12,748 nucleotides of DNA from Asterionellopsis glacialis. Lineage: Eukaryota; Bacillariophyta; Plagiogrammaphyceae; Rhaphoneidales; Asterionellopsidaceae. Below are positions 1-8,286 of the stretch, piece after piece. Within the stretch, counting starts at the first letter, position 1, and each line of letters opens with the position of its first letter. Where the stretch lies: the NCBI GenBank assembly GCA_014885115.2, contig WKLE02000823.1, positions 3,230 to 15,977 of the forward strand. Reading direction: 5' to 3'. Both the position numbers and the translations under genes were made by a program. The notes beneath the pieces were generated by a model. It had not been told where the DNA came from. It did no database searches and saw only the letters and a list, made by a program, of their open reading frames with translations.

Positions 1-1393
1 AAAGTACAGGCAAATACCGTATCTGTGTACAATGCGAGTAGTTCACAGTTCATTTGCGACTCACCTGCCTGCCTCATACCGCATAATACGAGCGTCGTAC
101 CTGTACCCGGTACTAAACCTTGGAGCTTATTTAGTATTACATAAGCAGGACTACGTACATTTGCTGGAAAATAGGTCACAGTACTTGTTCTCTTTCACTT
201 GCATTTGCAAGAAGAGTTTTTGTACCACATGATTTGTAGCTGGTTCCGGTTTTAAATAATTTTTTTCACTATACTTCAAATAGAACTTTAAACTAGTAAT
301 TCGATTGAATATCTAATTAGGGTTTTCACTCAACTTTGGGTTAGATCTTCGATTAGTATTTATATACTTCCCCAAAATCGTAAAATATTAAAGGGCGGCG
401 GCACGATCAAATCGTTATCATTATTATAAACGGAGCAGCGCTTCAATCTTATTGCCTTCTGACTTCACTGTACGTGGTACTATAGGACTACCTGTAAACC
501 ACAACACAATACATTCAGTACAGTACGTACTTTTGCAGTTAGTTTAAACCTCCGGCAAAATAACAATCTGTTTCGTAATAAGTGGGTTCCGAAATCAAGT
601 GTTAATTAAGTCAAGAACATAAGGGGCTCTGTTAAAACACGTATATACCTCAAGATGCTTGCCACATCATTCGTTGCACAAAGATTGTCATGTTGTGAAA
701 CCTTGGAAAGCATACAGTACACGTAAATGCAAGTACATGAAAATAATAATATTAATTTTTGCTATACTATTATGATATAATAAGAAATATCATTTCATCC
801 AGAAGGTGATCAAGAAATGCACACAAAAAGATCGATATGAACGTTGTTTGAAACCGCTTCGCTTTGTTTCACGCACCTGCTATTTAAAAAAAAATCTACG
901 AGTACATCATAATATAATCAAAAGTCTGGAAGATTGGATTTGGTACGGACTATTGGGTGGGACCTACTCTACCCAATTAGTAGTTCTCAAGAGGTAGACT
1001 AGGACTACCAGGTACTGTACGCCTGCATACTGTATCAGGTTTTGGGTAGTAGTTTGAAAGGGGATAATTGTGCGTCTTTGATGATACCACGTTGACGTCT
1101 TCCTAGATGCTGAAGGTACAATAGGCATCATACTGTAAAAAACCACCAAGACGACCAAGAAACAACACTTCTGCATCATGATATGTATTTGGATTGATTA
1201 TCTACCGCTGGGGTATTACAAAGGACCTCAAAAATGTATCTCGTGCCACAACAAGTACACAGACATCTCACTGTCACCACATATGAATCAATTGATAGGT
1301 CCCAAGTGAAGACCTTGAGATTATTATTTCTTTATAGCATTAAACTTTTTTTCCAACCTCTAGAAACATCGTTGTCAAGTTATTGATTTTATT
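1..1393. other. Non-coding spacer with dense GTAC tetramers
   Basis: I see no convincing gene here. The open frames are short (60-76 codons), and some lack an ATG. The stretch is AT-rich with long A and T runs. It carries 21 copies of the palindromic tetramer GTAC between 4 and 1258 (for example 97, 103, 110, 518, 523, 527, 1012 and 1017), against about 5 expected. A 10-base word, TAGGACTACC, occurs at 483-492 and again at 1000-1009, each time beside a GGTAC. A minus-strand ORF at 964-1179 has a signal-peptide-like start and is treated as a weak candidate under findings. The last bases (about 1388-1393) contain AATAAA on the minus strand, immediately after the stop of the SSB gene. Confidence 0.6.
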
Positions 1394-2203
1394 TTAGTCA
1401 AAGAATCCCCCGGATCCAGCTGAGCCAGGCCCACTTCCATCATCGTCGTCGTCGTCATCATCATTGCCCATATAGAAAGAAGGCCCACGCCTATTTTGAC
1501 GTCGTAAATCTCCTTCAGCTTTGGATTCCAAAATATCAAGATGTCGAACGATAATTTTTGCACGTTCTCGATTTTCACCAGTTGCCTTATCTGTCCAAGA
1601 ATCAATATTCATAGATCCTGTCACACCAATACGGCAACCCTTGTCAACATATTTTGAAGCATATTCAGCATCTCTTCCCCAAATCTCAAGTGGGAACCAA
1701 TCTGTTTCTTCTTCGCCAGATTGAATATTCCGTGCCTTACGTTCCAATGGGTGGTACTTTCGTTTCACTGCCAAACTTAGGTTAAGTACAACCTTCCCAT
1801 CATCAAAATATCGTGGATCAGGATCATTTCCCACACGTCCAATAAGCGTGACTGTGTTTAATTTTGGTACACGATTGTCCCATTCTGTCATGGCAGCTCG
1901 TAATTCTTCATCTGTCATGGGTGGTGTAGTATCCTCTTGAAAACTCATTTCACTCTCAGCATCACCACCGTCGTTGCCACCATTGTCACCAAGAGTATTC
2001 GAAATTTCATCGAAAAAATCACCCGAATCTTCGTACAGTCGGGTTTGGGATGATAAGGACGCCGTATTACTACTACGTGTAGCAATCATTGTTGACACTC
2101 GTCGTTGACTTGCTGTAAGACTTGGTGCCGGTGAAAATGATGATGCCGATTGTACAACAAACGACACTACTACAAGAACGTTGAGCATTTTCATCTTGGA
2201 CAT
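1394..2203 (-). CDS. ssb: Plastid-targeted single-stranded DNA-binding protein (SSB)
   Basis: A bacterial-type SSB that would coat single-stranded DNA during plastid DNA replication and repair. I start it at the ATG at 2203 (269 residues); the longer frame to 2239 begins with GTG. Residues 1-22 form a signal peptide (Lys/Met-rich start, then a VLVVVSFVV core), and the cleavage site is followed by F23-S-P-A-P, the diatom plastid-import motif. A Ser/Thr/Arg transit region follows, then an acidic linker. The OB fold spans about residues 115-227, running from LNTVTLIGRVGNDP through DWFPLEIWGRDAEYA and KGCRIGVTGSMNIDSW to IIVRHLDIL, all typical of SSB. The tail is odd: eight consecutive Asp (248-255), a Gly/Ser stretch and then GGFFD, instead of the bacterial DDDIPF-type tip. 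No intron is needed. A mitochondrial role is less likely because of the signal peptide. Confidence 0.9.
   Translation of the reverse strand: MSKMKMLNVLVVVSFVVQSASSFSPAPSLTASQRRVSTMIATRSSNTASLSSQTRLYEDSGDFFDEISNTLGDNGGNDGGDAESEMSFQEDTTPPMTDEELRAAMTEWDNRVPKLNTVTLIGRVGNDPDPRYFDDGKVVLNLSLAVKRKYHPLERKARNIQSGEEETDWFPLEIWGRDAEYASKYVDKGCRIGVTGSMNIDSWTDKATGENRERAKIIVRHLDILESKAEGDLRRQNRRGPSFYMGNDDDDDDDDGSGPGSAGSGGFFD
1439..1462 (-). repeat. GAY trinucleotide repeat encoding eight Asp in SSB
   Basis: Eight aspartate codons in a row (GAT GAT GAC GAC GAC GAC GAT GAT on the coding strand) form a short imperfect microsatellite in the acidic tail of SSB. Such tracts change length by slippage, so the number of Asp may differ between strains. 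Confidence 0.85.
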
Positions 2204-3085
2204 TTCAATGTTTCTAGCAAGTGAGAAAGAGGAAGTCACTGTGGTTCAGACGTGAGACGATCTAATAGGTGCGATCTTGTTGAGTGTCGTCGTCTTGATG
2301 CTATTATCGGGAGATGAAGGGGAAAATCTAACAAAAATTTGGTATAATTGTTTAGGTGTCATCTAAAGATACTATTTTAAATATTCCTATTGTAAGATCC
2401 TTGTTACGCTATTTATTTATAATTTTTCATCTTGAAATATATTCTAAAATCATATTTTCTAAAAAATGAAGTAGTAGTATACGCTTACCATTTTTTAACT
2501 CGCTACACGTGTTTTCTGATTTTTTTTATTCTCCGCAGGAACAATTCTAAGCACGGAAGACAGAAAGACGCCACATTTTGATTTTTTCCTGATTTAGAAC
2601 ATTCACTCTGTCAGCACAAAAACATCCACGTTGGACTATAGTCCTAGATATAAGATGTATATGAAAAGCATGCAACATGAGTCAAGTTTAATTTTGGTTG
2701 TGAATGTTGTAATAACTTGACCAAAACAGAAAGTCAGCAAGTGGAACGAAGTTATCAGATATGGTATGGAACTACTCCTAATCATCAACAAAAAGTAGTT
2801 AGTTAGTAGGGAAAGGGTTAATGAAAAAGGGAAAATATCTTCGATTCGTTGCCCTCCATCCGATATCCGATCTGGTATCGCATCAATGTCTTTCCCTATT
2901 TTGCAGATCCTTTCATAGATATGCTAACGGTCGTTCTGTTAATCATATCGAAGCAAAATTAAACCCGAAGATCAATCTGTAATTGCTGGCTATAAGTGGT
3001 GTGCTAATATTGACCTATTATTGACTGATAGCTACGCATAGTTTCAAACAACTTTACTAGGTGATATTACCATACACATTAAAAC
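2204..3085. other. Divergent promoter spacer, no gene seen
   Basis: This spacer separates the SSB gene (minus) from the small coiled-coil gene (plus), so it should hold both promoters. It is AT-rich with T runs. I see no supported ORF, and GTAC is absent, unlike the first 1.3 kb. Small items: a perfect 12-base palindrome GGACTATAGTCC at 2633-2644, a tandem ATCCGAT ATCCGAT at about 2859-2872, and a splice-acceptor-like T-rich tract ending in CAG near 2539 (plus strand) with no coding exon attached. No clear TATA box can be assigned. Confidence 0.5.
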
Positions 3086-3595
3086 ATGCAACATAGACCG
3101 GGATGGGTAAATAGGGTAGCGATCGCTGTATCGGCTACTGCGGTTGCTGCTTCATCCATATGGATAGGTAGAACGGTATCAAAGTATGGCATAGATGGGA
3201 TGTTGCGGTATATTTGGGTGGGCGATCCACTTTCACCCGAGGTGCGCGAGTCAGTTTCTACGCTCGAACAGGTCGAATCGAAAATACCCAAGCTTGAAAA
3301 GCTATTAATGCAAATAGAGGAAGCGTTATCTAAGGCTCGTCTAGATAGCATTGATGATGAAAAATGGATTGTTGTGCCACAGTGGATTGTCAGCTATTCA
3401 CCCAAAAATCTTGAGAAGGATTTGGCAAAATTGGATACATCACTTGATAGATTAGCAGCTCAAATAGATGGAGTTGCATCCCATGACAATGCAGAAGTGA
3501 AAATTCTTAAAAAGGAATACTCGCAGCGAATCGTAAAACTGATGGGTCGAGCCGATGCACTCTTGACATGTTATGCCCAACGAGAAACAAGTTAG
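3086..3595 (+). CDS. Hypothetical small membrane-anchored coiled-coil protein
   Basis: I do not recognise the family. The 169-residue protein starts at an ATG at 3086 after an A-rich leader. Residues 1-10 carry His and Arg, followed by one hydrophobic segment at about 10-28 (VAIAVSATAVAASSIWIG), which could be a membrane anchor or the core of a mitochondrial or ER leader. Next comes a YGIDGMLRYIWVGDPLSPE block (34-52), whose conserved-looking Gly, Trp and Pro suggest a specific family. The rest is mostly charged heptad-like helix (about 57-85, 107-128, 138-158), so a coiled coil facing the cytosol or matrix is likely. The even coding character and intact frame argue for a real gene. Its stop lies 53 bases from the stop of the convergent RING/BRCT gene, so the two mRNAs probably overlap at their 3' ends. 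Confidence 0.7.
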   Translation: MQHRPGWVNRVAIAVSATAVAASSIWIGRTVSKYGIDGMLRYIWVGDPLSPEVRESVSTLEQVESKIPKLEKLLMQIEEALSKARLDSIDDEKWIVVPQWIVSYSPKNLEKDLAKLDTSLDRLAAQIDGVASHDNAEVKILKKEYSQRIVKLMGRADALLTCYAQRETS

Positions 3596-3648
3596 TTCAG
3601 TTGTTGTTGTATTTAGCCAATATTAAATTGTTAGTTTCTTAAAATGAA

Positions 3649-6600
3649 TCATTCTATGAGTTTGCTGTTGGATGCAATTAAACCAACTCTGTACTGTTGG
3701 ATGGGTGCAACAAAACTTGCACAAATAGAGTCAACCAACCACGACGAACGAACCACAACAACAGCATTCTGAGATTTGTCACAAGTTAAAGTGTGATCAA
3801 GGTCGTTCATCTGATGAAAATCGAATGACGGGTCTGTTATCGCTAATTTCAGAAAGGAAAAATAGTGAACCCCATCTGGCACAAGAACGAGTCGTTTCTT
3901 ATCTTTTCCTGGATTTATCCACTTTTCACAACTTGCTGTTTTCGAAACATTTGCACCGAGAATGAGGCACAATGATTCAAGCTGGCGTACAACACAAGTA
4001 AATGTCAGTCAGAGTAAAGATGAGATAAAATTACATAGAACACCCATGAATGATGAATTACAACAATGAGCCTACCTGATTCTCAGTCAGATCGCAATAC
4101 GATTTGTTATCATCGCATAAGCCATGATGATCCAAAGTAAATTCTGTAACTAAACTTCTTTCTGTTTCACCGGGTGTTTCTTCCTTCTTTGAGAGTTGTT
4201 CGGGTCCTTTATTATTGATAATTTTTGTGCTTTGGCTTTTGCTAAAATGAGGGATAAGTATGACAAAGTCAGCTAGCCTTGATCTAGTCCTACCACTCCG
4301 GACTTCCTCGGCAAAGAGAAAGGCACTTTGTGATGGGCCATAATGGCTATTCCACCATTCTGTTTGCTTCAACCATAAATACTCGTTGCTTTTCGCGTTA
4401 TTCAAGTCATGAATATTTTTGTACATTTGCGTATCCCCCCAAATTCTATACGGTTCATTTTTCACCCATCTTGATGATTGCATACTTGAGAGCATCCAAT
4501 CAGCTGAAATAGTGGGTGTACCATAAGATAGTGCCACCAAGTAAGGAAAAGTTCTCTCGCAAGTTGTTACTTTATGTTGAGAAGAAATCGATTCAGTTTG
4601 CTTCTTGGAAAAAAATATAAAAAGTCGTGTTGATGAGCAAACTTTGATAATCGATTTTGCCCAAAGAAACACAATCTAAACGTACCTGCACTTTCAATGG
4701 GAACTCGTTTTTAGCATGAGTAACAAAATGAGTGGCTCTGGCATTTTGGAGCTTTTCAAAACTTGTATTAGCTAGACCCGAGCTTCCATGTTTCAATATA
4801 AGACAACGCCCTTCCTTGTACAATCGGTGGAGACAACACAACTCAGGCTCGATCAAAAAACTAAACCTAATGACAGGATTTGGAAGAAGGTCTTTTACGG
4901 TTTCACTACATCTTTCTGCCGTTGAAGGTAAGTTAGTATGAGGCAAGCTTGCGCGTTCACTTTCGAGCTCTACATTTGTATGCTGTGGTTCATGATGAGA
5001 ATGATCAATTGCACCCAAAACAGGGCCTTTTGTCACATCTAAATCAAATAATCGCTTCTTTACTTCTACATCACCCATCCCTTCACAGGGTAAGCTATCT
5101 AGAGATTGGGGAGGAAGCGATTTTTGTTCGTGCTGATCGATATATTGGTTCTCACTTTGGTTTTCTTTTTGGCTTGTTTGAGACGTTTGGGAGTACAAGA
5201 GTCTTCTAAAGTCATTACTACTGGGCATTTGGCTAGAATCTGATGATTGTCTTTGAGAGCTTCCAATGTCGTCGTAGCTGTTTACTAAAATTTCTCCTGG
5301 ATCACAATTTAAAGCGTATTGTGACCTTAAACTTGGTGACTTCATCGTGGACCGAAAGTCTGCTGTTGATGGTTGATCCCAATCATCAGATTCCCCTGAT
5401 GTTCTATTATAAAGCACCCGTACCTGGTCGGCTATGCTCTGAGTCAATGTGGACGCGTTCTGACATGCTCCCCCCCGAACTCCAGGTTGCTGGTGAGCCG
5501 GAAGCTGCAAGTTTATCATCTCTTTAAAAGTAGATGTTCCTGGCGGCAACGAATACGCATTATCATTGCTACTTGGTATAGATTCTGAATTCTCGAAGCT
5601 AGCTAGATGTTCAGCTTTTATAGGCGAATTCGCCATGCGTTGTGGTTGCGCTAACTCTCTGTTCATAGCTTTGTGGTTTTCACCACTTAGAGACTGCGAC
5701 CGCAGCAAGTGATTGAAGTCTGGTGTGCATGGCAACCCTTCCGTTTCAAGTGCCCCTCTATTTGTTTTTTCTATAGCATATGATGGCTCCTGAAAGTTCA
5801 CAAAATCTCTATCTTCAACAGGCATCTCACTCATCTGTTTCACGTTGAAGGGGTTCTCTTTCCCCCCTTGGACACCATTAGATCTACCATGCTTTACTTC
5901 AGGCATTCGTGGGTCATCATTTTCAACTAATTCTTCTACATTAGTAGTATGACATAACTTTACCTCAGCTACACTTTTCACTCTCAGTGTTTTGGGTTCT
6001 TGAACAAACTTTTTTTCATCTGAGCTACCTTCTGTACCTGCCAACAGACTGCACTGGCGAACAGCATGTGCTTCAGGCTTACCTTCTTCTGGAGTCACTT
6101 GTGATTGCCTCTGCGCACAAGATGATACGGGTGATTTTGGATAAGGATTAGATTCACTGGACTCACATGACGTAGAAGCAAGCAAACGATCGTTTTGTGA
6201 TTCAGCTACACCAGCATTGCGATGATCTGTACCATCCGAAGGTATGGGACTCTCTTTCCCAGGTAGTGAGTTTGACAAAGTCTGCATTCCCTGTGTATCT
6301 GTTGTGTTTGCATTTTGGCACACATCTTTGCGATTCGTACCATCTACGAGCAATCGTCTGGGATCTGGTAAATGGCGATTGTCATTTACATTTGTAGAGG
6401 CAGGAGTGACAAAGTGTTCCAGACCTTTTGTGGAGCTTTCTTGTATAGCTGATTTATTCAAGGTGGAGTTTTTAGTCTCGTTATTGGTAGCTTTAGTTTT
6501 TAATAGAGAAAGGGCTGGTGTCACACAAGGAATAGAAGGTGAATTGGATATGGATTCATGTTGTGGTCCGGTCTTATTCACAACCTCATGACTACAGGAT

Positions 6601-7742
6601 TCTCCACGTCTATTGTCATGCTCGGAAGCTTGTTGAGTTGGTGTGGTTCCAGTGTTGCTTTGCTTTTCTTCATCTGAAGAGGTTGTAGCTGACGATGGTG
6701 AACTTTTCGGCATGGATGATTGCGAATGAAAATCAAAGACAGAGTCACCAGGCGAGGATGAGGATACAGTAGCTTTAGGGTGGATAGGTACTTTGGAGAG
6801 TAATTTATCCATACCCTGTTGTGACGGAGATTCATGTGACTTGTTGGAGGTAGTTTTGCAATTTTCGTTATTCCCCACAGTTGGCACCCCCTTGCTTTTC
6901 TTCTGTATAGCTGCAACGGTACTTTGTCTTTTTCGTTTTCGTCTTCCCACTCGACCTGTATTGCTTGGTCCATCATAATTTTCATCAAAATGTATTATTC
7001 GTCCACCAATACTATTTCGTTTTTGAATTAGAAAAGGGGACTCTGCATTAAGACTCTCATATTCATTATCAACAGGAGAATCTGCTTTTTCGGGAGGTTC
7101 TTTCATATCATACTGACTAAGCACATCTACATTGTTGCTTTTCAAGTGTTCATTCTCATTCATTTCGTCACTTTTGCTGTATTTGTGTTTCTTTAAACAT
7201 GATTGTAGTGTTTGGTTGCATGTTATATTCATTTCTGTTTTCTTTGAATTCGCATTCATCTTGACTAATAATTGATGATATTGTTGCATGACTTTCAATA
7301 ATCGAAAAGGATCTCCATACTCTATTTTCTCGTAGCTTGCATCCTGAGGACTATATGTATGATTATTTTGGGTGTTTGTCAACGTGTTTCTTTCATCATC
7401 AAATAATAATTTCGATTGTTGAAAGACTCTTTTAGAATCTAGAAAAGAAGATGTAACCTCTTTTCTCTGTTGGTGTGTAGTACGCTCTTGACAAATTGGA
7501 CATTTTGATTGACAAGATGAAATGCACGTAGAACACAGCAAACAACCACAATCTTGATGAACCACCAAATTGGTTTCTGCTTCTGAATGATCACTACCAT
7601 CCGGTAACAATACAGTCTTGCTACACGACTGACACGATAAAGCTTGTTTGAAAGATTCCAATGCTTCGGACACAACATTGACGTCCAGAATTGGTTTGCG
7701 TTGTGCACTCGCTGTTGACTTGACTTGTTTTTTACTCATCAT
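3649..7742 (-). CDS. BRCA1/BARD1-like RING and tandem-BRCT protein, three exons
   Basis: Exons are 7742-4686, 4603-4076 and 3981-3649, all joined in phase 0, giving 1305 residues; the stop is TGA. A probable nuclear E3 ubiquitin ligase or adaptor in homologous-recombination repair. Residues 20-84 hold a helix and RING: C37-x2-C40, C65-G-C67-x2-C70-x2-C73, C81-P-I-C84. The C-terminal half of the ring (CSTCISSC..CPIC) resembles BARD1. A second helix, DPFRLLKVMQQYHQLL, lies near 144-159, as in the paired RING helices of BRCA1 and BARD1. A GRRKRKR nuclear signal is at 266-272. Residues about 290-950 are Ser/Thr/Asn/Gln-rich and disordered, with six SQ sites in 807-858. BRCT1 spans about 959-1076, with S988-G-L, the BRCA1-like C-E-R-T at 1034-1037 and W1055. 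BRCT2 runs to the end, with SSWLVD (W1276) resembling BARD1. No ankyrin repeats are seen. Whether it is BRCA1, BARD1 or a joint ancestor type cannot be settled by eye. Confidence 0.85.
3982..4075 (-). other. Intron 2 of the RING/BRCT gene (94 bases)
   Basis: The donor is CAG|GTAGGC at 4076/4075 and the acceptor is GTACGCCAG|CTTG at 3982/3981. Without splicing the frame ends within a few codons (VGSLL then stop). With splicing it continues in phase 0 as ..DLTENQ-LESLCLILGANV.., which resembles helix 1 of the second BRCT repeat. Confidence 0.85.
4604..4685 (-). other. Intron 1 of the RING/BRCT gene (82 or 85 bases)
   Basis: The donor CAG|GTACGT (4686/4685) is close to the ideal splice consensus. 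The acceptor follows a T-rich tract (TTTTTTTCCAAG) and is either at 4604 or three bases further on at 4601. The tandem AAGAAG makes this a NAGNAG-type choice that would add or omit one Lys (residue 1020). Both choices keep the frame. Splicing joins the first half of BRCT1 (..FVTHAKNEFPLKVQ) to QTESIS..VTTCERTF.., completing the BRCT fold. Confidence 0.85.
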
Positions 7743-8032
7743 ATTTTGGAACTAAAACAACACGTAATGCAATCATGAGCAAATATTTTGTTTTCTAATT
7801 CAAAAAAAGGTTTTCACCGAAAGTAAAAGATAAATATATTGGACTTCTTTTGGTCGAATGAATTGAAGACGTTCCTTGAGTGAGTATTTTTAAAGTTGTT
7901 GCATTTGTATCAATCTAGTGAGCATGAGTCATCTCCTTTTGCTCGAGACAAAGAAAGAGCCACAAATTTCAAGCACAAAAATGCAAAAATCACCATGAAA
8001 AGAAAAAAAATCATTCTCGAGAGGGATGTTTT

Positions 8033-8042
8033 TTTGGCGCGC
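8033..8042 (+). promoter_or_regulatory. E2F-like site (TTTGGCGCGC) upstream of RING/BRCT gene
   Basis: TTTGGCGCGC matches the E2F/DP consensus TTTSGCGC. It lies about 290 bases upstream of the minus-strand ATG at 7742. In animals and plants, E2F controls S-phase DNA replication and repair genes, so the position is sensible for a BRCA1/BARD1-type gene. An 8-base match can occur by chance, so this is a candidate only. Confidence 0.35.
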
Positions 8043-8286
8043 TTTCTTACTTGAATAACTCTAACTTGAATATTTCTCGAAAGAGAAGTCATATCGTGTT
8101 GCTCTGCCGCCGCCTGCCTGATGCACGAGAGAAAGCAGAACCTAGTTCAAATGAAATTACAACATTTATTTGTGGAAAAACATGTGCAACGTAAGAATGC
8201 GGCTCTGTGTTTCGAGTAGTAGCTGCATCAATGTCAAAACTGAATCTTTACCGCTTATGTATGTGTTATCATGAAGGATCCGGCTA

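Noticed and set aside
32..997. Two plus-strand frames in the first kilobase
   Set aside because: They are short, one begins with GTG, and their sequence follows the GTAC-rich repeats. No coding signature is visible.
1..1260. GTAC array read as copper-response elements (core GTAC)
   Set aside because: That element is tied to SBP-domain factors of green algae and plants. No copper gene is nearby, and 21 scattered copies fit a base-composition or repeat cause better.
2204..2239. N-terminal extension of the SSB frame up to 2239
   Set aside because: The extension starts with GTG, not ATG. The ATG at 2203 places a classic signal peptide right at the N-terminus.
2510..2540. Polypyrimidine tract and CAG resembling a splice acceptor, plus strand
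   Set aside because: No donor or coding exon can be joined to it, and T runs are frequent in this spacer.
4732..6978. Several plus-strand and other-frame ORFs inside the RING/BRCT gene
   Set aside because: They are shadows of the long minus-strand exon and have no recognisable features.
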